Of a stretch of DNA of 64,000 bases, positions 31,901-43,400 are shown piece after piece (position 1 is the first letter of the stretch; every line of letters begins with the position of its first letter). A program made the translations under genes and the position numbers. Under the pieces are notes generated by a model. That model was given only the letters and a program-made list of their open reading frames with translations, made no database searches and was not told where the DNA came from. The stretch comes from Morchella semilibera (lineage: Eukaryota > Ascomycota > Pezizomycetes > Pezizales > Morchellaceae): contig WBVU01000012.1 of assembly GCA_009192285.1 (NCBI GenBank), positions 1,612,001 through 1,676,000 of the forward strand, given 5' to 3'.

Positions 31901-34900
31901 GAGATGAAAAATAAGCGGGATCGGAACCACGGGTGTCTAACCGGGGTTTCAGAGTTTAGAAATAAGAACAAGCAAGGAAAAACCGACCCCGGATCCTCAT
32001 GAGCCAAGATGTATGACAAGCACAATTGACGACTTAAAAAGCAAATATTCGTACATTAAGTAATTTGGTCAGGGGCCCCGCAGAGATGATCTCCTCGGAT
32101 ATGGGGTAAACGATGCTGACATAGTCGCAACACCTGGCTGATTGAGCGAATAGTAATGTAGAGATACGCCGTTTTGGAACTCCTAGTACAAGTGTAAAAT
32201 ATAACTAATGTTATTCGGATTGTGTTCATTTTGGTAGTCAAAGGGGGTTGGAGCCTGATGGTGCTGCATCAAATCAAAATACTGAGTGGTCGGTCCCAGA
32301 ACTGTTTCGGGGGGGTGGGGGGTAACCGTCTGCTACCGTATTTTTCCCATGTGCACAGAAGAAGTTTGCAATGACGGTGACAGTGACGATGATAGGCGAT
32401 GAAGGTAATGATATACGGACGTAGTTAGGATTTTAGAAAGATAAAATGCATCTAGAACAGGTAACTGGCCATAGCCAATAATTGAGGTGGTGGTCGTTGA
32501 TAATTCTAGATGTACTTGATAGAAGAGGTTTGTCTGGAAAATATATATAACGTGGCTAAGAGTTAGTACAAATGTAATATCGCATAACTAAGTCTACATA
32601 TAATTGCGTTTAACCCAACTCTACATAATAATGTGGGGGTAACATACAGTAATACAAACCTTGCATCAACTCATAACCCATCACTCGGGCCTTTCTTTTC
32701 TTCTTTGCTTCCCCGCCGCTAGATAGATTTGTACCTACATATGATCGGCATTGAAGGATCTCACTTTGATCGCCATAGTCGTTTGTATCGCAATGCTTGA
32801 TTCATTCCCTAGACTAGTAATAGGTCTCAAGCGAAGATGGGTGTAGATCTTTCATTTGAATGCTAAACAAATTGCCTCAAGTAGCTACTTATTGTTGTGG
32901 AACTAGGAGATCACTTGTATAGTTATAAACTATTTAATTTAAAGTCAGAAGTTGCAGTTGAAATTGTTTGCAATATGATATCCTCGCTTTGTGGTTTGTT
33001 ATGCGGTGCTGCCAGCATATCTTGGCTCAAAGCCTCGTGCATCATGTAGCCATCAATCCTTGAAGCCAACATTAACGCAAGGGTTGCATGTACCGGTACT
33101 TCTTGTGCATGCCCAGCCAGTCCGTTGCTACTCTAAAAGTTGTGCACTTCTTGTAGCCCACTCTAGAGCCTTTTAAAGTGAACCGAACTGCCGGACATAT
33201 AGCAAGATGGGTCTGAGTGCTGATTTTCGATCGAACCGACGACTGCCCAAAGGCAGTGTGAGTGTGAACATGTACTTCTACTCCTGCATAGAATTTTCGA
33301 GGTTGACAGTGATTCTTCTTTTCTCACCGCCAGAAGCTGGTGTCCTGTGTCACGTGCCTGTTTCTAAGATTCTTTTTTTTTATCGGGAATCGGAATCTAG
33401 AGTAGGGACTCTAGCACTTTTTTCCTTTTTTCTTTTATTTTGGGCGGCGGGGGCGGAAGTTAACTAGAGTAGAGTATGTATGCCCTACGAATGAACGATT
33501 GCGTGCAAATGTCTCGGAATTAAAAATTGACGAACCAGTCCGGAAGGTTATGGACGGGAATACCCGAAGGGACGGATAAGTTGAGGTCGGTTCGGTCGAT
33601 GTGGTCTGCCCTACGTATACCTGCTCGACTTTCCGATTAATTGCCATGGCGCGATCGTGAGCAAGTGGGCTTGTTGACGGCGGATGAAGACGGATGATTG
33701 CAATTGCGAGTTGCGTGTTCTCGGTGTCGATTAGATATCCAATTCCTGTATCATTTAATTACATGTATTATTTTGGGTCACAAGTTAACAGCTGGCGGGG
33801 TTTCGGGGTAGCGCACGGAGAAGATGAAGCAGCAGCGCAGAAGATGGACGGCGATGGGTGGTGGGATGTAGGTAGGTACATGTATCAATAGGAACAAAAG
33901 AAAGTTACATACATGTGTGTATGTAGAAGTGATTGATCGATGAATTGCGGGAGTTATGCAGGAGGTTTTTTTAACTGCAGCAATTGAGAAGGGGGTGATG
34001 GGTGGGTAGGAAGAGCTCTTGTACCTGTTTTATACCTGGCGATATGTATCTTTGGGATGCAAGCGGGACGTCGTCTGTAAGTAAACAGGGAACCAAGTGG
34101 ACTGTCTACCGCCGCGGCCGTTGTCTTAAAGTAGCACGAGGCCATTGTTGTGTGGGTTGCCGTTTGAACGTGCCTGTTCTTTGGGTACCATGTCTAGATA
34201 ATTCATATTTTATCCTCGCAGGTAGTGTTGGCCCTGGTATGGTCTGGTTCTCTCCTGAGTCTTTCTTTGAAAACCAATCAGAAACGCAGTAAGGATAGAG
34301 AAGGAGGTTCTAGGCGGATTGCCTGCTGTATGTACCAAAAACTCTTTATCCACTTATTCCTCCCCACAAAATCTTGGCAATCCATACCTACATGCACACT
34401 AGGCATTCTGGAGCACCATAACTCGCCATCAGTTAAGAACGGCTCATCCATCCACCAGCTGCCTGCCTACATTTACTGCTGCTGCTGCCATCTATCAACC
34501 AACCACTCACGGTGCCCAAAAGCCGAACGCTGGCCACTCGAAGAACAACATCTCGTCCAAAACCCAATCTTCTCTTAAACTCGGGTTATTTTTTTCCCTG
34601 TGCACTTGCCAGCGCTGTCAAATACCCGCCAACAGGGGAGAAAAAGAATCTCTCATCTCTCTTAGTTGATCGCATCAAGAGTTCCGTTTAGAGAGGAGCG
34701 AATATTCTTCTTTTAATACCATCCTCCTACCCTCGATTATTTTCCTGATCTTCCTCCTTCAACCCGACCCTTCATCCTCCTCGCGTTCTTGACCATTATC
34801 ACTATCACTATCGTCTATCGTGCTGTCGCCCGTGCGCATCCATAAACAACGCCCCTCTCCAAATCAAAGCACAACCACCCCCTCTTATACCATACCCATA

Positions 34901-34957
34901 TCATAAGATACCCAACCCAAAAGTAAAAGGAAGAATCTAGTAAAATAATACACAAAT
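28930..34957. other. Gene-poor, AT-rich spacer, 6 kb
   Basis: No supported gene. Contents: a 42-codon frame at 29103-29231 of unknown status, a decayed MITE near 29311-29390, a perfect 8-bp stem (TCATGTCG) at 30717-30740, a 32-bp segment at 31211-31242 related to 12980-13010, and two TACATGTA octamers (33760, 33877). Decayed repeats are likely but not recognisable by eye. Confidence 0.45.
29311..29390. mobile_element. Decayed relative of the TA-flanked MITE
   Basis: GCGTTTCTAAACACGGCTAA followed by TATTATATAC resembles the inner part of the inverted repeat at 5360-5483 (GCGTTTCTGGACACGACTAA in its right arm, reverse strand). The right side carries GGCATGCAATCC and AAAAACGCTT in opposite orientation. 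Both ends are degraded. Confidence 0.4.
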
Positions 34958-36058
34958 ATGCCAACACCGAATGAGACTATTACTGTGACCTCTGCAGTCC
35001 CCGTCGGTGACCCTTCCCGTCCTTCCCGCCTCCAGCTCGCCTGCCCTGAGCCAGAAGAACCTATCGTCTCTCGAAACCCATCATCCCTGTCTACCCGGGA
35101 ATCAACCCCGACAAACATGCCACAACAACAACTGTTGTCAAACAGTAGCCCTTCTTCATCTTCTTCCTCTTCCTCAGATGATGAGATATCGACGACGACA
35201 GTCGTGAAGGAAATGGACAGAGATGTTCCCTCCGCAGAACCATCACCTACCCTTGAACCTAGGTTCGACCATTCGCAACAACCAGCATCTTACGGGTTGC
35301 CACTTTCTTCGGAATCGCCATTCGTCCCATCACTCTCATATGAGTTCTCCGCCAAGAGGGTATGCTGTAACCGTATTTTAATGTTTCTCTGAGTAACGAG
35401 TGCTAATTTTTTTTTGTCCCCATTAGTTACTGCCGTCTTCCTCTTGCTCATTCCTTCGTCCTGGAAGCAAGTTTTCTGGAAAGCAGACTTCCGACAGATC
35501 TACCTACGATGTTCATGTAGAGCTTAAACATGTTGATATGAGCGAATCGTTCCTCTGCGGCTATCTCCGTATCCAAGGTACGACCCCTCATTGCTCAATT
35601 CAATTGGGCGCCCAGTTAACCATACAATCCAAACAGGCCTTACCGAAGACCATCCCACCCTGACAACTTACTTTGAGGGGGAGATGATCGGTGACAAGTA
35701 TACATTCCAAACGCGCCGTCCCGAATGGGGATCCAGCGAAAAGAACGACTTTCAGCACTGGGCGCGATTCCCTGCGTATCGGCCATTAGCAACCAAAGCG
35801 AAGCGCTCAGATTTCACCTACAAGAACTTTGCGCAACGGGAGCATATTTTTATGCGTTGGAAAGAATACTTTTTGGTTCCAGACCATAGGGTGAAGCAGA
35901 TATTAGGAGCGAGCTTTGAAGGGTTCTACTACATCTGCTTCAACCAAGCCTCTGGTACTGTGAATGGGATTTATTTCCACGCCAAGTCCGAAAAATTCCA
36001 GAGACTGGAGTTGAAACATGTGCCTGAGAGGTATTTCGGGGCGGTTGAGTTTCGGTGA
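34958..36058 (+). CDS. GID4: GID4/VID24, substrate receptor of the GID/CTLH E3 ligase
   Basis: It recruits gluconeogenic enzymes with N-terminal Pro degrons to the GID ubiquitin ligase when glucose returns; in the cytosol and vesicle-associated in yeast. Three exons (34958-35359, 35427-35577, 35637-36058) give 324 residues, all joins in frame. Residues ~1-130 are Ser/Pro-rich and disordered. From ~140 to the end is the VID24 beta-barrel: PGSKFSGKQTSDRSTYDVHV, FLCGYLRIQGLTEDHPTLTT, YFEGEMIG, HWARFPAY, FMRWKEYFLVPDHRV, SFEGFYYICF, and LKHVPE near the end. These are the strongly conserved family blocks, in order and complete to the C-terminal EFR. Confidence 0.95.
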
Positions 36059-37469
36059 ATAAGACACCAATACTCAACCCATGAGGAGTAAAACGGTAGT
36101 CGCCTTGGTTATATATGGTGTAGGTTTGGTGTATTGGCATTGGGTTGCTTGCTTATATCAATTGATTCTTTTTTCTTTCTTTTCATTCGGATGCTTTTAG
36201 GGGAGCTTTAAGGACGGTTAGCTGGGGTGTGTTGTCTTGCCTTGTTGTCTTTTTGCTTGGGAGCTTCTATCTTTTTGGGGGGTTTCTCCTGTTATTTCTT
36301 TCCATTTTGGAGATCGTCTTGCATTTAACTTCCCCCTCCCCATTTCCTGTTGAATCGGGGAAGAGTACTGGTTGAGGATGTAAAAACTCATGTCATTTAG
36401 GCTTCTCCCCCCCCCCCCCCTTTGGTTCACCTGCCTCTTTCTCACTTTCTCAAGCTCTCCCACCTTTCAGTACCACTCTGTATGGTAGGGAGACTGTATA
36501 TTATGCGCTTGCGCTTCTTGCCTGCCTACAATGCTGAAAGAAGAAGAAAAAAAACCTTTACCTATGGACTACCCAGGCGTTTTTGTTCGCTACTACATAC
36601 TGTACATAATTCTTTGGTTCCTCGAGCTTAATTCTACTCTACAGACTAGTTTTGTTTCCAATCAATTCTCTGGATGAGGTTGATCATATGGGCGACTGAC
36701 TGTTACGAGGCGAAGAATTACCAGCTGGACCGTGCATGAGGTAATACAAGTAATACAATAACGTTAGTGTGGCTGGCATTGACTGTGCTTTTACCCGATC
36801 CCCTCCGCGGGGTCGGTTATAACTTATGCCCAACGTTTGCTGCTGTTGGTTTTGGGTTAGCTACATGTAAGCTACAATTCGTATTGTACTTACATACATG
36901 TATCATGAATGGAAAGATACATGTACTTATGAGTACATGTACTCCTACTAAAGTTTGCCGCCTATGTGCCACTGGAAGACAGGCGTGTACTCTACTCTAC
37001 AAGCATGATTCCGTTGGACCGTTTCACGCCTTATTATGTAGACACCTCCTGCTATTTCACTTACGATGGGCTGTTTTGAGCCCATCACCACATGTTTTAC
37101 TGCACGCGCGCGTCGTTGTTTCTAAGTTTCTAACATCACTACATGTGGTCAACCTCATTGCAGCTAAAACAAAGATATAACTAGACCTGCATGCATTGCT
37201 GCTCTAGGAAATAAGGAGGTCGTGTAACGCCCAGCTGAGTGGATGCCTGAAATTTCTAATTGGATCAAACCTGGGGTAGAAGTGACTACCCATTTCTGTA
37301 AACTTCACATATATAGAGACTTCAGGAGGGGCGTCAATCCTATTCAACCAAACTCAGTCAGAGCAGCGATTTCAAAAATACACATCTACCCAGCCTCGGA
37401 CCCCAATATTCTTCTGTACTCGAAAATATAGGACTAACTAGGACGTGAAAGGTCTGCCAGCCAGCCAAA
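36059..37469. other. Intergenic between GID4 and the sacsin-like gene
   Basis: A C14 tract at 36407-36420 and four TACATGTA octamers within 80 bp (36862-36941), in the putative upstream region of the sacsin-like gene. The frames in it show no domain. Confidence 0.5.
36862..36941. promoter_or_regulatory. Cluster of four TACATGTA palindromes
   Basis: Perfect octamers start at 36862, 36895, 36918 and 36934, about 530-610 bp upstream of the sacsin-like start codon. The dense spacing suggests a binding-site array, but simple repeat growth is possible. Confidence 0.4.
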
Positions 37470-40400
37470 ATGCCAGCTGCACCACCCGCACCTAGGCGTA
37501 ACAACGCTCAACACCAACCGCTTACCACTGTTCTGCGCAATATTATAATCGAATACCCCTCCGGCGGTGGTGTCTTGCGTGAGCTTTGTCAGAATGCCGA
37601 CGATGCCGGTGCCACTACCATTGAATTCGTGCTCGACACTAGAACCCACAAAACAACGGACATTCTGCACCCAGACCTAGCACAATATCAAGGACCTGCT
37701 CTATTGGCGTACAGTGATAGCATGTTCACAGATCAAGACTTCGATTCTTTGAGTCGTATCGGCGACAGCAGGAAGGTAACTGATAAGAACACGACAGGGA
37801 AGTTTGGGAGGGGATTTAATAGTGTATGTTTTATTGCACCCGCAATCATTGCCCCTCCATTCTAGCCCCTACTAACTGCATGTGGCCGCATATAAATAGG
37901 TTTATAATTGGACGGATATGCCCTCTATCCTCTCCGGTGAAAATCTACTTATTCTTGATCCCCATTGCACTTGGTCCAGGTTCTTCTCTCCAGAATCACC
38001 CGGTGGGCCCCGCTGGGATTTTGTAGAAGACATCAAGGATGGCCATGAAACGATGCGGAATCAACTCTCCGCATACTCAAGCATTACGACCGACTTTGAC
38101 AACCCATTTCCCGGGACAATAATTCGGCTCCCACTCCGTACATCCCTGGAGAGTGAGATTGTTAAGGGCAAGACTACAAGCCAGGATGATATAATAGAGG
38201 TATTTGAGAAATTTGCGGAAGAGATCGTGGAAAGCCTCCTGTTTTTGAGGAATATAGAGATTATCGAAATGCGTGTAGATCCGGGTACAGACACAAGTTT
38301 TTACGCGAGGGCTGTCGTCACGGCTGAGGGGAGGGATGGTGTTAAAAAGGGATTTAGAGAGGTGTTTGCAGAGCAGACGGAGGAAGTTTACGAGAAGGAC
38401 TTTCTTATGGATATAACTCTAGAGACAGGAAAAGGCCAGGAGAAGACAGTGAAATCAGAGAGATTTGTAATCAGTCATTATATGAAGAAAGAGACGGAAG
38501 ATAAGCAGTTGCAGGAGTGGGCGAGGGAACAAAAGTTATTTCCCTGGATTGCTATCGCGATGCCGCTGGAGGTTAGTTCACCTGGGTTGGGTTTATTTGT
38601 TTCTTATACTGATAGGCTACAGGTAAATAGACAATTTGCCGGCCGTCTATTCAGCACCCTCCCTCTGCCGTTGTTTACAGAGCATCCAGCTCACATCCAC
38701 GGCCTCTTCTCCGTCACCCCCGACCGCAGTAACATCCATGCAGGCGGCGACAGAACTATGGCTAGAGAGTCTAGGACGAATCTAGGCGCACGGTGGAATA
38801 CTTGGCTCTTTCAAGAGTGCCTCCCCCACGTGTGGATACGAAATATCAATTTCCTAAATTCCATGCCTGGGACAGGATTCACGGGGTGGAACCACTGGCC
38901 TGCTGGCATACAGGGGGACCAGCAATCAGGGCTGCTATGGATGGGGGTCCTGAGTTTAGTGTTTCAAAGAATTGTTAAGAGGGATCTGGACCTGCTACCA
39001 ACTATCTGTGGCCGTGTTGGCAAGAGAAAGGAGGTTTTATTTACGTTAAGCGTTGAACAAAAGATTAGAGATGCTTTAGCAGAAGCAGGATGCCAGGTTG
39101 TGGTACCGACAGAGGACAGAAAATCCGAGTTGGCGAGGCTCAACACCAATAACCTGGAGATTGTGGAACTTGGTGTAGCTACAGCTAGGGACAAATTATC
39201 AAAACTGAAGGACTCTTTGGGAGGTCTCGCCCTCGAACATAGGCAGGTTCTGTTGGATTATGTGCTATCAGACCGGGACTATGAGAGCCTCGGATTTTGT
39301 GAGGCCCCTCTGCTCCCAATCTCGGATGATAAATTTTGCAGTTTCGGTCATTCGGATGAAAAGATATGCTTCCCTCTCACACCAAAGGAGGCGGAACTTT
39401 TCAAGCACTATCCTAGGATGATCGATTTGGGGAAGTTATCTCCTGAAACAAATACACAGCTGAAAAAGGACATCGTGCCACTTGATCAGAAAACATGCAT
39501 ATCCACCTGGACGGTGGCAGAGGCAGCCTCCTACTGTAAAGACCACATTTTCATCAATCCTCGCCCCCCCCAGGATGATAATTTTATCACAGCAACCTCT
39601 CCTGACTTGCGGGGGTTTATCGAGCAGTTCTGGGATTGGGTCACTGTAGTAGGAAGCAAGCATTGCAAAGAGCTTTCGAAAAATCCTATTCTGTTGGATG
39701 GACTATGGCTCATTCCCACACTTGGGGACGGTATCTATCACAGGATATCGACTAAAGAAAGGGGAATTTCTATTCTAGATGTCACAAATCCATACATCGG
39801 CTCATTTCTAAAACGGACAGCGCTCGAGCTTTATAGGCGTGATGGGACACAGTACCCCATTTTTACTGGGGAGGGGCTTTCGAAAGTTTCATCATTGCGT
39901 GAAATTTCGAGGGTTTCATCATTGCGTGAATTGGGGTATATAGATAATTCACAAACTGTGGAGCTTCTGATCAGCTGGCTTGTAAAGAACTCGGAAAAAT
40001 TTGTGGACAGATTGGATGATGAGGCGAAATTCAGAATTCTGGAGCACCTGGGCGGGGAGGCTAGGGCCAACGCTTATTCAGATGCTACGAAAGAAAAGAT
40101 ACGTATCTTGAGCCTTTTTCGAGAGGCAGTCCCGGAGGACACTAGCACTAGTAGTACTACAACCAATAGGTAAGTCTTCAAATTTCCTTAAAATTTATAT
40201 TGGAGGAACACAACTGACGGGAACGAAATCTCGAAAAATAGGCCGTGGATCTCCCTGAGCAATCCTTCCACAAGCTATTTCGGCGTCGAAGACGTTCCGG
40301 TTAAGTTGCATGCCCACCGCACAATATTTATCGATATTTGTCAACGCAACAAGCAATCTATACTCAGCCTGGAGATAATGACCTGTCTTCCTGTCCAGGA

Positions 40401-43400
40401 GATAATCGAGAGATTTGTTGTGCCAAATATTGTCACCACAGGTGACGTCACTTTGCGAGCTCAACTGATCACTTTTACGCTAAAGAATTTCAGGAACTTG
40501 TCAGATCAATGCAAGAGTCAGCTGGGCGAAACAAAGATTGTCCCCGTCGGGCAGGATGGAAAGATACTGAAGCGTCCAGTAGACATAGTCGACATAAGTT
40601 TTGAGGAATATTTTTTCCAGGAAGAATGTCGGATACCATCTTTGGAATTCTATAATAAGTACGAGACAGAGCTCAAACAACTTGGGATGACTTCAAAACA
40701 AGACGAGAAGTTTGTGCTTGACAGGATACTGGCGTATTCCAAAAATACTCACACAACGCAAGAAGTGTTCGAAAAGGCGCAGAAGCTAATGATGAGTCAT
40801 AAACCCTCCTACAACCTACCTGAGGAATATCTTACTTGTCAATGGATCCCAGCCTCCTTTGAAGGGGAAGATGGACTTTATAATGCCACAGAATGCAGAA
40901 GCTTCAAATATAAAGACCTTGTTAAGTACGCAATGCCTGTCATGAAGACTCAAGTCCCTGAGGAATGGGAGCGGGCCTTGGGCTGGGATAGAAAACTCTT
41001 AGAAAAGCATGTTTTGCGGCAACTGAGGGGTGCAACGAAGGCCAAAGATAGTTCAGCCCTACGACACTTAATCGCTTGCGAATCTAAGACACTCTTGCGG
41101 TGCAAAGAGAAATTTCAAGAAGATCAATGGGTTCCGGGTAACCTAATAGGGTACTATTATAAAGTTTGCGATATTTTCCCCCCGGACCCACATCTTCCAT
41201 ATGGTGAGCTTTCACCATATTTTGGAACCCTGTCACCGGAGTTGAACAACAAAGCGTATACATCTTTTCTTGGAAAGATGGGGATGAATAAAATGCCAAC
41301 CTTTCGTCAGGTAATTCCATACTTCCGTCGCGGTAGTATTCGGTCTAACATTCATTGAAGTTGAAAGATCTCCAAGGCAAGCTCGCGGCCAAGGGACCTC
41401 TTGGGGAAAATGACCTCAAGGTTGCGCTTTTTATTGTCAAGGAGGTAGGAATAAGGTTTGCTGAGGAGGATCTCGAGGGCTTCAAGGCACCTGACAGCAA
41501 ATGCTCACTCCTTCTGTTGAAAGACCTTACTGCTGGTACTCCTGGCCCTGGTGATGAAGATCGAGCGGTCCTCCATCAAGACGTCTCACCAGAAACCATC
41601 AGGCAACTCAAGTTTGCGACATTCAAAAATCGCAACTTAGACTCCCTTGTTGATCTTGAGTTTGAGGATTTTGCCCAGAGGGAGAGTCCTGCCACTGCAA
41701 TCAGCGATACGTTGACAAGATACATGCCTGCTACCACATTCAACGAATATCTCGCCAACGCTGAAGATTGTGGGTCGGCGACAAAGATAACATGGATTCT
41801 TGATAACTCTGACGGCTATCCCTGTAGTCTAGAAAAGTTGATTAGTCCAGAGCTCGAGAAGGCACAGGGGTCTGCTCTATTCTGTTTTAATGATGGTGGT
41901 GAGTAGACCTGCTTACCATAGAGTTTCCAAGACCTAACGGCGTGAAGAATTCAGGGAAAAGGATTTTAAGGCTATCATTGATATCGGAGTTGGATCGAAG
42001 AAGAAGGATCGGTCAAAGATTGGGAAATTTGGAAGGGGGGCCCTGACTATGTATGTGAAGACCCTTTGCGTGCATACAACTTTTAAAATCTTGGGAGTTA
42101 GTGCTTACTGGAGTATAGGTATCACTGGACATCTGTTCCAAGTTTCATTTCTGGTGACTCTTTTGTGATATTTGAGTAATACTGGCCCCATGTACTTTTG
42201 TAATTGATTTTTGTTGCTAATTATTTGATAGCCCGGAAGAGCAATATTTACCGTTGAACTCAGCGACGAGGAAACCTCGAGCTGGAATGAAGTTAAAACT
42301 TCAGGATGTTCGCAGAAAATGTAACAACTTATCTTATCTTGTGGGGTGTACCAAATCTAATGGGCTCAGATCCTGACCAACTTCTCCCGTTTGAGGGTAT
42401 TTGCGGATTCAACAAAGAATCAATATCCTTTAAAGGGACAATATTCCGGTTCCCTATTAGGCCCTCAAATTATGAGTCAAAATTGAAGAAGGAGAATCTT
42501 GACTTAGGAAAAACAAGGGAGTACCTCATGACCTATTACAAAGATGCGATGGATTCTTTGCTCTTCCTTAAAAAGGTCAAGGAAATTGCTTTCTTCGAGA
42601 AGAATTCCAAGGAACCTGTTTGGGAAGTATCCAGAAAGGATCTGGCAACCAACGCTGTAACAGAAAACATCAAGAGTTTTACTATTCACTCACAGTGTAC
42701 AACAGATGAAGGCCTCCAAACAACTGAGAGAGAGTGGTGCGTGATCTTCGGCAAAAAATCCGAGGACGACCTATCAAATTCATTGGTGAAAATTCAGATG
42801 AATGACAGGCTTGAAGCAAGATATGGCTTAGCTACATTGATGACTCCTCAAGGGAAAGCTTTCTGTGGCAAGAGCTATATGACATTACCACTCAGAAAAT
42901 CTGCCATATTGGAAGTTCCAGTACACGTGGATGCAGTAAGTAAATCGTAGCAGTCAATTTCTGGAAAACTCTCTGCTGGAAGGGCAACTTTGGCTGGCTT
43001 CTGGGAGAGATACGTTGTAGGGGAGTCAGTTACTGCATGGCTAATATCTTTCAGAATATGGTAGTTCAAAGCAATCGAACATCAACTCCTCTTGAAGAAT
43101 CGGAGATGGAAGAGGGCTCAGAATGGAACAAATGGATTCTAGAAAAGGGCGTTGCTCCCTTGTATTTGATCTTGATCAATTACCTCATGCAAAACAACGG
43201 CAATGCTGGATATCGCTTTTGGCCGCCATATCCATCCGATCGCAGCGACATCGTATCAAGAACTATATCGAGCGCATTTTGGGAGAGATTGATCACGAGT
43301 CCATATACCCTTTACCCCCCAGTCTCGTCTGCGGAGCACTTTTCATCTACGGAGCACCTTTCATCTGTTGAGCTAAAAACGGGCGGGGTTCCAATGCTCT

